NCBI GenBank assembly: GCA_028680875.1
Contig: JAQUJQ010000028.1
Location: 1-12,875, forward strand
Direction of reading: 5' to 3'
DNA: 12,875 bases
Source of the DNA: Eubacteriales bacterium
Lineage (GTDB): Bacteria; Bacillota; Clostridia; Peptostreptococcales; Anaerovoracaceae
Shown here: positions 1 through 6,157 of the stretch, one piece after another
Position numbering within the stretch: the stretch's first letter is position 1
Layout of the letters: the number at the start of each line of letters is the position of its first letter
The notes under the pieces: model-generated
Database searches by the model: none
Told to the model about the DNA's origin: nothing
The model's input: the letters and a program-made list of their open reading frames with translations, nothing else
Program-made: the position numbers and the translations under genes

Positions 1-49
1 TTGAATGCCAGTGGAACGAGATAGATGATTCGATATATTTAGAGAATGG
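1..49. other. Short stretch before the first terminator, no supportable gene
   Basis: This stretch precedes the first terminator. Plus-strand frame 1 stops at TAG 22-24, and frame 3 stays open into the terminator stem. Either could be the last codons of an upstream gene, but there is too little sequence to recognise. In Clostridia and Bacilli the gene upstream of prmA is usually dnaJ. That is context only and is not seen here. Confidence 0.3.
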
Positions 50-87
50 AACACCCCGGTCAATTTAGACTAAGGGGTGTTTTTTTA
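50..87 (+). terminator. Rho-independent terminator of the unit upstream of prmA
   Basis: The left arm AACACCCC (50-57) pairs perfectly with GGGGTGTT (74-81) across a 16-base A/T-rich loop. The right arm runs directly into a tract of seven T (80-86). The GC-rich lower stem plus U-tract is the classic intrinsic terminator. It lies just before the prmA promoter, so it separates the upstream unit (probably the dnaK/dnaJ heat-shock operon, by synteny) from prmA. Confidence 0.85.
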
Positions 88-106
88 GGGGAAGATACAG
101 AGAAGA

Positions 107-117
107 TATGATATAAT
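107..117 (+). promoter_or_regulatory. Extended -10 sigma-A promoter of prmA
   Basis: A perfect TATAAT at 112-117 is preceded by TG at 109-110, giving the extended -10 form TGnTATAAT. No good -35 box is seen 16-18 bases upstream (the region reads GGGAAG-like), as is common for extended -10 promoters. Transcription would start near 123-125, leaving a leader of roughly 24 bases before the prmA start codon. It lies directly after the terminator at 50-87. Confidence 0.6.
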
Positions 118-147
118 TGATCTTAATTGTTCTTAAAGGAGTTAAAA

Positions 148-1080
148 ATGGACTATACGGAAGTCAGATTATATACGGATCAAGACAGTTTGGATTTGCT
201 CTCTTGTATATTAACGGATATGGGAATTGGAGTTATAGTGGAAGATCCCAGAGATCTTGAAGATCTTATTAACAAGAAACAGGATTACGAATGGGATTAT
301 ATCGATAAAAGCGTTCTGGTTACTGCAAAGAATACTCCTCGTATTCTGTTTTATCTAGAGGATACATTAGAGGGACTGGAAAAGATGGAAGATATTTTTC
401 GGGAAATCGAAATACTTCCCATAGAAAAGGTTGAGATTAAAAGCGTTTGTGATGAGAATTGGAAAAATCTTTGGAAAAAATATTTTAAGCCTATTAAAAT
501 CTCGGACCGGATCGTGGTAAAACCAACATGGGAAGCCTATGCAGCAAAGAAGGGGGATCTGGTTATAGAAATTGACCCGGGAATGGCTTTCGGTACAGGA
601 AGTCATCCTACTACCACCCTATGTATCAGGTTATTGGAAAAGTATTTGATGCCGGGCAGGGATCGGGTATTGGATATTGGTTGTGGTTCTGGTATATTAT
701 CCATTGGAGCGGCTTTATTGGGGGCAAAGGAAGTCTTAGGGGTGGAAATTGATCCACAGGCCTGCCGGGTAGCGGAGAATAACGTAAAACAGAATGGTTT
801 GGATAAAGTCATACAAATCATTAAGGGAGATTTGACATGTGGATTGGATTATATAGCAAATATTACTGTAGCCAATCTGATGGCAGATTTGGTTATGCAG
901 TTATCAAAGGATATCGGTAAACATTTGGTCAAAAACGGCATTTATATTTCCTCGGGAATTTTAATTGAAAAACAAGAACAAGTGGTGTCCACAATAAAAG
1001 CTTCCGGATTTGAAATTTTAGAAATTGTAGAAGAAGATGAATGGTGTGCTGTTGCAGCTAGAAATATACATTATAGATAA
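148..1080 (+). CDS. prmA: Ribosomal protein L11 methyltransferase PrmA
   Basis: This S-adenosylmethionine-dependent enzyme trimethylates lysines and the N-terminus of ribosomal protein L11 in the cytoplasm. The start is ATG 148, with AAAGGAG at 135-141 six bases upstream. An in-frame TTG at 127 lies upstream of that Shine-Dalgarno sequence and is rejected. The product is 310 residues, normal for the family. The N-terminal third is the L11-recognition domain. It is followed by the PrmA signature DPGMAFGTGSHPTT (143-156), the SAM-binding motif I LDIGCGSG (175-182), the acidic end of the second strand VEID (199-202) and the NLMAD loop (243-247) that corresponds to the NILAD of other PrmA proteins. 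It opens a unit with mtaB 18 bases downstream. In relatives rsmE lies in that gap; here it does not. Confidence 0.96.
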   Translation: MDYTEVRLYTDQDSLDLLSCILTDMGIGVIVEDPRDLEDLINKKQDYEWDYIDKSVLVTAKNTPRILFYLEDTLEGLEKMEDIFREIEILPIEKVEIKSVCDENWKNLWKKYFKPIKISDRIVVKPTWEAYAAKKGDLVIEIDPGMAFGTGSHPTTTLCIRLLEKYLMPGRDRVLDIGCGSGILSIGAALLGAKEVLGVEIDPQACRVAENNVKQNGLDKVIQIIKGDLTCGLDYIANITVANLMADLVMQLSKDIGKHLVKNGIYISSGILIEKQEQVVSTIKASGFEILEIVEEDEWCAVAARNIHYR

Positions 1081-1098
1081 GGATAAGAAGAGAGCGGT

Positions 1099-2433
1099 AT
1101 GAAAGTTGCATTTTATACTTTAGGTTGTAAGGTCAACCAATATGAAACCCAGGCATTGAAGGAAAAGTTTATTGATTTAAATTACCAAATTGTTGGGGAA
1201 CAGGATTATGCAGATGTTTACGTCATTAATACTTGTACCGTAACCAATTTGGCAGAGCGCAAGTCCAGACAATACATCCGACGCATGAAGAGAATCAACC
1301 CAAACAGTGTCATGGCGGTGATGGGTTGTTATGTACAGGTGAACCCCCAAGGAGTAAAGGCCATTGACGGAGTGGACATTATTGTAGGAACCAATGAGAA
1401 AAGCCGGCTTCCGGAATATGTGGAGTCCTTTATGAAAGAAAGGATGCAGATTTGCCATGTCCTAAAATATGAGGATCTAGACATTTATGAAGAAACGGGT
1501 ACCATTACATCCATGGAGTCCAGAACCAGAGCCTACATTAAAGTGCAGGAAGGCTGCAATCAATTTTGTTCTTACTGTATTATCCCTTATGCAAGAGGGG
1601 GAATCCGCAGTAGGGATAAGGAAGAAATTTTAAATGAAGCAAAAAAATTAATCGGGCAGGGGTTTAAAGAACTGGTTATTACGGGTATTAATACTGCATT
1701 GTATGGCAGGGATCAATTGGATTCAAACCAATTTGAGGAGGTTAACGGTATAGAAGTTATTGTAAAGCAACTCAATGAACTTTCCGGAGACTTCCGCATT
1801 CGTTTAGGCTCTTTGGAACCTACGGTAATCAATGCCTCCTATGTAAAAAGGCTCTTAAAATATGAAAAGCTTTGCCATCATATGCACCTTTCTTTACAAA
1901 GCGGCAGTGACCGAATTTTAGCCCTAATGAATCGCCATTACAATCGAGAGGGTTATAAGGAGATCGTGAAGGCGCTAAGGGATTTTGACCCGGGTTACGG
2001 ATTGACAACCGATATTATCGTGGGTTTTCCCGGGGAAAGGGAGACGGACTTTCAGGACAGTGTAGAAATGGTGAAAGAGATTCGGTTTAACAAAATACAT
2101 GTCTTCCCTTATTCTATAAGACAGGGTACAAAAGCGGCTGAAATGGGTGAGCAGATTTCTGCAGGAGTAAAAAAAGCCAGGAGTATCCTGTTAACAAAGG
2201 CAGGAGAAAATGCATCAGGGGAGTTTTTGAAATCCGGTATAGGATCCATTCGGCAGGTATTGTATGAGGAATACCATGAAAAAGACGGAACAGTCAGTGG
2301 ATATTCCGATAATTATATTAAAGTATACCATCCGGTGTCAGGGCCCAAAGAGGCTGAAACCCTGTTGAATCGATTTGTTGAGACGGAGTTTCAGATGATT
2401 TATAAAGAAGGGATAAAAGGAGTAGGCCATTGA
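1099..2433 (+). CDS. mtaB: tRNA (N6-threonylcarbamoyladenosine(37)-C2)-methylthiotransferase MtaB
   Basis: This radical-SAM methylthiotransferase converts t6A37 of ANN-decoding tRNAs to ms2t6A, which stabilises codon-anticodon pairing. The 444 residues show the standard three-part layout. The N-terminal MTTase domain has cysteines C10 (GCKVNQYE), C46 (NTCTVT) and C77 (MGCYVQ) for the auxiliary 4Fe-4S cluster. The radical-SAM domain has C153, C157 and C160 (CNQFCSYC) for the SAM-binding cluster. A C-terminal TRAM-like RNA-binding region covers about residues 375-440. The early GCKVNQYE motif separates MtaB from its relatives MiaB and RimO. The start is ATG 1099, preceded by a purine-rich GAAGAGAG that is a modest ribosome-binding site. 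The gene lies 18 bases after prmA and probably shares its transcript. Confidence 0.95.
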   Translation: MKVAFYTLGCKVNQYETQALKEKFIDLNYQIVGEQDYADVYVINTCTVTNLAERKSRQYIRRMKRINPNSVMAVMGCYVQVNPQGVKAIDGVDIIVGTNEKSRLPEYVESFMKERMQICHVLKYEDLDIYEETGTITSMESRTRAYIKVQEGCNQFCSYCIIPYARGGIRSRDKEEILNEAKKLIGQGFKELVITGINTALYGRDQLDSNQFEEVNGIEVIVKQLNELSGDFRIRLGSLEPTVINASYVKRLLKYEKLCHHMHLSLQSGSDRILALMNRHYNREGYKEIVKALRDFDPGYGLTTDIIVGFPGERETDFQDSVEMVKEIRFNKIHVFPYSIRQGTKAAEMGEQISAGVKKARSILLTKAGENASGEFLKSGIGSIRQVLYEEYHEKDGTVSGYSDNYIKVYHPVSGPKEAETLLNRFVETEFQMIYKEGIKGVGH

Positions 2434-2441
2434 AAAGGGGA

Positions 2442-2470
2442 TTGCAGGCGTAGGCTATAAGGTATATGAT
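2442..2470 (+). promoter_or_regulatory. Candidate sigma-A promoter of hinT
   Basis: TTGCAG (2442-2447) and TATGAT (2465-2470) are separated by 17 bases in the 70-base mtaB-hinT gap. The -10 box matches five of six consensus positions; the -35 box matches only the TTG. There is no terminator between mtaB and hinT, so read-through from the prmA promoter is also expected. The call is tentative. Confidence 0.4.
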
Positions 2471-2503
2471 AAGAAGTATAGATAAAAAGAAAGGATAGAG
2501 AAA

Positions 2504-2845
2504 ATGAGTGATTGTATCTTTTGTAAGATTGTAAACAAAGAGATCCCGTCCAATGTGATATACGAAGATGATGTGATTCTTGCCTTCCATGATCTAGAAC
2601 CCCAAGCACCGGTTCATTTACTGATTGTTACGAAAAAGCACATCCCATCACTGGATCTCATTGAATTTGAAGATATGGAAGCCCTTGGCTGGCTTATGTC
2701 AAAGGTAAAAGATATAGCGAAGAATATGGGCTTAGATAATGGATATCGCTTAGTATGCAATTGCGGAGAGGATGGTCTGCAAACAGTAAACCATTTGCAT
2801 TTTCATCTTTTGGGTAAACGGAAAATGTTGTGGCCGCCCGGATGA
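2504..2845 (+). CDS. hinT: Histidine triad (HIT/Hint) nucleotide hydrolase
   Basis: Small cytoplasmic purine-nucleoside phosphoramidase of the Hint branch of the HIT family. Family members hydrolyse AMP-lysine-type phosphoramidates and can clear aminoacyl-adenylates made by tRNA synthetases. The 113-residue product is full length. It has the triad H97-L-H99-F-H101-L-L, with H101 or H99 in the nucleophile region, and ends with the Hint signature WPPG. C4 and C7 (CIFC), together with H46 and H97, match the structural zinc site known from some bacterial HIT proteins. The residues before the triad read TVN, where the human enzyme has SVY. GAAAGGA (2489-2495) is eight bases before ATG 2504. In B. 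subtilis a different gene (yqeW) lies at this place; a HIT gene between mtaB and rpsU is, as I recall, common in Clostridia. Confidence 0.94.
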   Translation: MSDCIFCKIVNKEIPSNVIYEDDVILAFHDLEPQAPVHLLIVTKKHIPSLDLIEFEDMEALGWLMSKVKDIAKNMGLDNGYRLVCNCGEDGLQTVNHLHFHLLGKRKMLWPPG

Positions 2846-2869
2846 TCCTTTAGTTTCTTGAAATAGGAC

Positions 2870-2898
2870 TTGATTATTAATTTTAGAATGTGTATAAT
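2870..2898 (+). promoter_or_regulatory. Strong sigma-A promoter of rpsU
   Basis: TTGATT (2870-2875) and a perfect TATAAT (2893-2898) are separated by exactly 17 bases in an A/T-rich segment after hinT. Transcription would start around 2904-2906, leaving a leader of about 47 bases before rpsU. This is the best-matching promoter in the window and fits the high expression expected for a ribosomal protein gene. Confidence 0.75.
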
Positions 2899-2932
2899 TA
2901 ATATGTTATAGACCAAGCATTCCTAAATACAG

Positions 2933-2941
2933 AGGGGGGGG
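2933..2941 (+). promoter_or_regulatory. Poly-G ribosome-binding site of rpsU
   Basis: An A followed by eight consecutive G (2934-2941) lies ten bases before ATG 2952. It can pair with the CCUCC end of 16S rRNA as A-GGGG-type or sliding G:C/G:U registers. It is the longest G homopolymer in the window and replaces the usual AGGAGG. Confidence 0.6.
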
Positions 2942-2951
2942 AAAAGAATCA

Positions 2952-3131
2952 ATGGCACAGGTAGTTGTAAGAGATGGTGAGAACCTCGAAAGCGCACTAA
3001 AAAGATTTAAGCGTTCTTGCGCAAGAGACGGAGTAATGACGGAACTAAGAAAAAGAGAGCATTATGAGAAACCAAGTGTAAAGAGAAAGAAGAAGTCAGA
3101 AGCAGCGCGGAAAAAAGCGAAGAAGTATTAA
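2952..3131 (+). CDS. rpsU: 30S ribosomal protein S21
   Basis: The 59-codon gene encodes MAQVVVRDGENLESALKRF at the N-terminus and a lysine/arginine-rich tail (about residues 40-59, ending KKAKKY). This is the S21 fold and length of Bacillota. S21 binds near the 3' end of 16S rRNA on the 30S platform and helps initiation at Shine-Dalgarno sites. The start is ATG 2952, after a G-rich ribosome-binding site, and the stop is TAA 3129-3131. The gene has its own promoter at 2870-2898 and a terminator at 3193-3225, so it can be expressed as a single-gene unit. In B. subtilis yqeY follows rpsU; it is absent here. The gene is easily missed because of its size, but the protein is unmistakable. Confidence 0.97.
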   Translation: MAQVVVRDGENLESALKRFKRSCARDGVMTELRKREHYEKPSVKRKKKSEAARKKAKKY

Positions 3132-3192
3132 ACATAGATAAATAAGATTCCCTCTAAGATTATAGGTCTATAACAAAGAAATAAGAGTTAAT

Positions 3193-3225
3193 AAAATAAC
3201 CTGGTTGCAAATCGGGTTATTTTTT
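3193..3225 (+). terminator. Rho-independent terminator after rpsU
   Basis: The arm AATAACC (3195-3201) pairs with GGTTATT (3215-3221), and the pairing can be extended inward by a U:G and a G:C pair. The right arm ends in TTTTTT (3220-3225). A second T-tract of nine (3234-3242) lies a few bases further on. The stem is A/T-rich at its base but has a CC/GG core. It separates rpsU from yqfC, with some read-through possible. Confidence 0.75.
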
Positions 3226-3230
3226 ATTAT

Positions 3231-3259
3231 GTCTTTTTTTTTATCTATAATCATAAAGT
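3231..3259 (+). promoter_or_regulatory. Promoter region of yqfC: overlapping sigma-A and sigma-E-like elements
   Basis: A perfect TATAAT lies at 3246-3251 with only a weak T-rich -35 region. Overlapping it, GTCTTTTT (3231-3238) and CATAAAGT (3252-3259) resemble the sporulation sigma-E elements of B. subtilis (about GTCATATT and CATACAAT), with 13 bases between them. yqfC is, as I recall, a sigma-E-dependent sporulation gene in B. subtilis, which makes the second reading reasonable. Downstream genes phoH to recO are needed in growth, so a vegetative promoter is also expected. Which one is used is not decided by the sequence. Confidence 0.4.
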
Positions 3260-3280
3260 GTAAAAAGGCGGGAGGGGCAG

Positions 3281-3532
3281 ATGGTTATTAAGGATGAACT
3301 AATCTATGATTTTAGTATCAATATGCCGCGGGTTTTGGTTGGCGGTCGTATGGTAATCGTTGATTTTGTAAAAAAAATCATTCTCATCGACGAAAACAAT
3401 GTGATTGTCAGCTGTGGTACCCGATATGTTTCTGTCTGCGGGAAAAATCTAATCGTGCGGCAGCTTTCGGAGGAGAGAATGCTAGTGAGCGGCAATCCTG
3501 AAACCATAGAATTTTATGGCTCAGAGGAGTAG
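3281..3532 (+). CDS. yqfC: Sporulation protein YqfC (YabP/YqfC family)
   Basis: The 83-residue protein of the YabP/YqfC family has no known enzymatic activity. Members are made in the mother cell and are linked to spore formation. The predicted product is mostly beta-strand: hydrophobic strands such as PRVLVGGRMVIVDF (16-29) and KIILID (32-37) alternate with polar turns, followed by the family pattern IVSCGTRYVSVCGKNL (42-57). There is no signal peptide or membrane segment. The start is ATG 3281, with GGGAGGGG (3270-3277) just upstream. It is followed by yqfD after six bases and in the same reading frame, the pair being the usual arrangement in spore formers. An internal in-frame ATG at 3479 carries a ribosome-binding-site-like AGGAGAG identical to that of yqfD; see findings. 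Confidence 0.88.
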   Translation: MVIKDELIYDFSINMPRVLVGGRMVIVDFVKKIILIDENNVIVSCGTRYVSVCGKNLIVRQLSEERMLVSGNPETIEFYGSEE

Positions 3533-3538
3533 GAGAGA

Positions 3539-4735
3539 ATGCATAAAATAATCATTCGAGTAGAAGGCTTTGATCTGCAAAAACTCCTCTCTCTATGTTT
3601 GGAAGAGGGAATTCCTCTTTGGAACATTCGAATATTGGGAGATTTAGAGATTACAATGGGATTAGAAGCCGCCGACTGGCAACGATTTCTTAAGGTGGCA
3701 GGGAATCGGTACAGAGTTACGATTATTTCTGAAAAGGGATTAAAACCATTATTAAGACGTATTTTAAGTAAGAAAAGCACACTGATCGGAGTTACTATTT
3801 TTGCTTTACTCCTCTATTACCAAAGCTGTTTTGTATCAGAAATTAGAATTTATGGTTATGAACGATTGACAGAGCGTGAAATAAGAGAAAGTCTGGCTAA
3901 TGCAGGGTTATATGAAGGGTGCAGTAAATCTGTGGATTTAGACCTGGTAGAGATAGAAATGTTTCGCCATCTGGAGGACATAAGTTGGGTGGGGATCGAA
4001 TACAGAGGAAATTTAGCAGAGGTCAGGTTGGTGGAGGGCACAGAATCAATTGCTACACCGGATTTGGATCAACCATGCCATATCGTGGCAGCTAAAGAAG
4101 GATACATCGAAAAGATAATTGCCAGAGAAGGGAAAGAGGCGGTTAGTCAAGGAGAATTTGTAAATGTAGGAGATGTGTTAATTTCGGGTATACTACAAAT
4201 TGAAGACAAGACTTACAGTAGCGATCCTGAAAATCCTATGAACAGGTATGTTCATGCCAGAGGAGAAGCTTTTGCCAAAACCGTTTACCGATTTATTTAT
4301 TATCAGGAAAAAGAAAAGCTACTGAAACAAAGAACAGGGAGAAGCATTCCGGGCTTTTCACTGTCAATCGGAGAATATGCCTTTAATAGCGCTGATTTTT
4401 TATGGCCCTATGATTCAGCTATTTATGAAGAGAAAATTTTTTTTAATTTTCTTCGTCCCATTCCTATTCAATTGGGGATTAACCGTCAATACGAAGTGGA
4501 TTTGATAAAAAGGGTAAGGGATGATCAAGCCATCGAAGAACAGGGAAAACAGCAAGCCAGGATAGCTATTAAGGAAAACTTGCCCGAATCTGTGCAAATT
4601 ATAAATAAAAGTTTGAAGTTTTCGCCGGAAGAAAATATAATAAGGGTTACGATCATGATTGAAGCATTAGAAGATATAGGAAAAAAACAAGGGATAAAGG
4701 AAGGAACAGATAGGATTGGGAAATATACAAATTGA
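3539..4735 (+). CDS. yqfD: Sporulation membrane protein YqfD
   Basis: This sporulation protein of the YqfD family has 398 residues, the usual length. A cytoplasmic N-terminal domain (about 1-78, from MHKIIIRVEG) ends in a basic stretch (KPLLRRILSKKS). One transmembrane helix follows at about 80-98 (TLIGVTIFALLLYYQSCFV). The remainder should be extracytoplasmic. It begins with a POTRA/FtsQ-like element (SEIRIYGYERLTEREIRESL) and contains a barrel-sandwich-like segment about residues 178-225 (IVAAKEGYIEKIIAREG, then GDVLISGIL). Its biochemical role is unknown; in B. subtilis its expression belongs to the mother-cell programme. The start is ATG 3539 behind AGTAGGAGAG. The 3' end overlaps phoH by 20 bases, which indicates cotranscription and translational coupling. 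Confidence 0.9.
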   Translation: MHKIIIRVEGFDLQKLLSLCLEEGIPLWNIRILGDLEITMGLEAADWQRFLKVAGNRYRVTIISEKGLKPLLRRILSKKSTLIGVTIFALLLYYQSCFVSEIRIYGYERLTEREIRESLANAGLYEGCSKSVDLDLVEIEMFRHLEDISWVGIEYRGNLAEVRLVEGTESIATPDLDQPCHIVAAKEGYIEKIIAREGKEAVSQGEFVNVGDVLISGILQIEDKTYSSDPENPMNRYVHARGEAFAKTVYRFIYYQEKEKLLKQRTGRSIPGFSLSIGEYAFNSADFLWPYDSAIYEEKIFFNFLRPIPIQLGINRQYEVDLIKRVRDDQAIEEQGKQQARIAIKENLPESVQIINKSLKFSPEENIIRVTIMIEALEDIGKKQGIKEGTDRIGKYTN

Positions 4736-5696
4736 GGAAGTTAAAATTAAAATCGAAGGTGAGCTAGACAGTAAAGAGCTATTTGGAAGTCTGGACGGTA
4801 ATTTAAAAGTACTTCAGGATAACTATGAGGTGAATATCTTTCAACGCCAGGATGAAATTATACTGCAAGGTACAGATGCGGTCCAGGCAGGTGAGGTTAT
4901 CGAAGAATTGTTGGGAATCATAAGAGATGGAGAAAAACTGGATGGACAAACGGTAAATTACGTAATCCGTTTAAAAGAAAAAGGCCTGTCCTATATGAAC
5001 AATAGAAGCAATAATGATATTATTTGCTTTACCCATCGGGGGAAACCGGTAAAGCCAAAGACCATAGGGCAAACTTCTTATTATAATTGTATTAAAAATA
5101 AGGATATTGTCTTTGGTGTAGGGCCTGCCGGAACCGGTAAAACATATATTGCAGTAGCTATGGCAATCAGTGCATTTAAAAACAAGGAAGTTGAAAAAAT
5201 CATTTTAGCTCGTCCTGCCGTGGAGGCCGGTGAGCGTTTGGGGTTTTTGCCCGGAGATCTGCAGGAAAAGGTGGATCCATATTTAAGGCCCCTTTATGAT
5301 GCACTTTATGATATATTAGGACGAGACAGTACATTAAGGTTAAAAGAAAGGGAAAATATTGAGGTGGTTCCGTTGGCTTATATGAGAGGCAGAACTTTGG
5401 ACAACTCCTTCATTATACTAGATGAAGCTCAAAATACGACACGGGAACAAATGAAGATGTTTTTAACCAGGTTGGGGTTCGGTTCCAAGGCTGTGGTCAC
5501 CGGGGATATCACCCAAATCGATCTTCCTCGTGGGAAAAGATCAGGCCTGATTGATGCCTTCAATATATTGGAGGGAACAAAAGGAGTTGAATTTTGTTTC
5601 TTAAAGGATACTGATGTGGTGAGGCATCCTTTGGTTCGACGCATTATCAATGCCTATGAGGAATATGATAAAAATAGTACGGAGGAGCAGGATTAA
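4716..5696 (+). CDS. phoH: PhoH-family ATPase (PhoH/PhoL)
   Basis: This cytoplasmic P-loop NTPase belongs to the PhoH family, related to the N-terminal half of superfamily 1 helicases. Genetic and genomic links tie it to YbeY and rRNA/RNA metabolism. The 326 residues comprise an N-terminal KH-like domain (about 1-90), Walker A GPAGTGKT (136-143), Walker B FIILDEAQN (232-240, with D236 and E237) and the sensor-like motif GDITQIDLPRGKRSGL (263-278). The only well-placed start is TTG 4716, ten bases after AGGAAGGA (4698-4705). No ATG occurs before the conserved N-terminal domain. It begins inside yqfD. Its stop TAA shares a base with the ATG of ybeY. In B. subtilis and many Clostridia pgpH lies between phoH and ybeY; here it does not. 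Confidence 0.94.
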   Translation: MGNIQIEEVKIKIEGELDSKELFGSLDGNLKVLQDNYEVNIFQRQDEIILQGTDAVQAGEVIEELLGIIRDGEKLDGQTVNYVIRLKEKGLSYMNNRSNNDIICFTHRGKPVKPKTIGQTSYYNCIKNKDIVFGVGPAGTGKTYIAVAMAISAFKNKEVEKIILARPAVEAGERLGFLPGDLQEKVDPYLRPLYDALYDILGRDSTLRLKERENIEVVPLAYMRGRTLDNSFIILDEAQNTTREQMKMFLTRLGFGSKAVVTGDITQIDLPRGKRSGLIDAFNILEGTKGVEFCFLKDTDVVRHPLVRRIINAYEEYDKNSTEEQD

Positions 5697-6148
5697 TGGA
5701 AATTGTATTTAGTCAAGAAAAGATGCCGGGTGAAACCACAGTTCAATTGATGAAAAAGGCCGGGGTGCTTTGTGTTGAAGAGGAAGGCTTAGAATCCGAC
5801 CGGGTTACAGTTTCTGTCACCTTTATTAATAATGAAGAGATGCGAGAGTTAAATGCAATTTATCGGGGTATTAATAAAACAACAGATGTGTTATCCTTTC
5901 CACAGTTTAATGGTTTATCAGAGATTAACAAAGAAGGCGTAATTTGTATTGGAGATGTTGTCATCTGCACCGAGCAAGCTCTACTTCAGGCCGATGAATA
6001 CGGCCATTCGCCGGAAAGAGAATTAGTATACCTTTTTGTTCATAGCATATTTCACTTACTTGGTTACGATCATATAGAAAAAGAAGAACAAGGAGAGATG
6101 CGGCTTCGAGAAGAAAAAATTATGAATCAATTAGGATTGGAAAGGTAA
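5696..6148 (+). CDS. ybeY: rRNA maturation endoribonuclease YbeY
   Basis: This zinc-dependent single-strand endoribonuclease takes part in 16S rRNA 3' maturation and 70S quality control. The 150-residue length is typical. The metal site H116-x3-H120-x5-H126 (HSIFHLLGYDH) is complete; the second position is S where G is usual in the HGxLHLxGYDH signature. The family motif YRGINKTTDVLSFP (56-69) carries the conserved arginine R57. The ATG overlaps the phoH stop by one base (TAATG) behind GGAGGA (5682-5687), so translation is coupled to PhoH, its usual partner. cdd starts nine bases downstream; the dgkA gene common in this gap is missing. Confidence 0.95.
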   Translation: MEIVFSQEKMPGETTVQLMKKAGVLCVEEEGLESDRVTVSVTFINNEEMRELNAIYRGINKTTDVLSFPQFNGLSEINKEGVICIGDVVICTEQALLQADEYGHSPERELVYLFVHSIFHLLGYDHIEKEEQGEMRLREEKIMNQLGLER

Positions 6149-6157
6149 GGTTATACC

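Noticed and set aside
127..147. Upstream TTG start that would lengthen PrmA by seven residues
   Set aside because: The ribosome-binding site AAAGGAG lies inside this extension and is well placed for ATG 148. PrmA homologues begin at the equivalent of ATG 148.
2430..2460. TTGAAA at the mtaB stop with CTATAA as an alternative hinT promoter
   Set aside because: The spacer is 19 bases. TTGCAG-N17-TATGAT a few bases downstream fits better.
2882..2950. Structured autoregulatory leader (riboswitch-like) before rpsU
   Set aside because: Apart from the promoter, the leader is A/T-rich and I found no stable stem or known riboswitch core.
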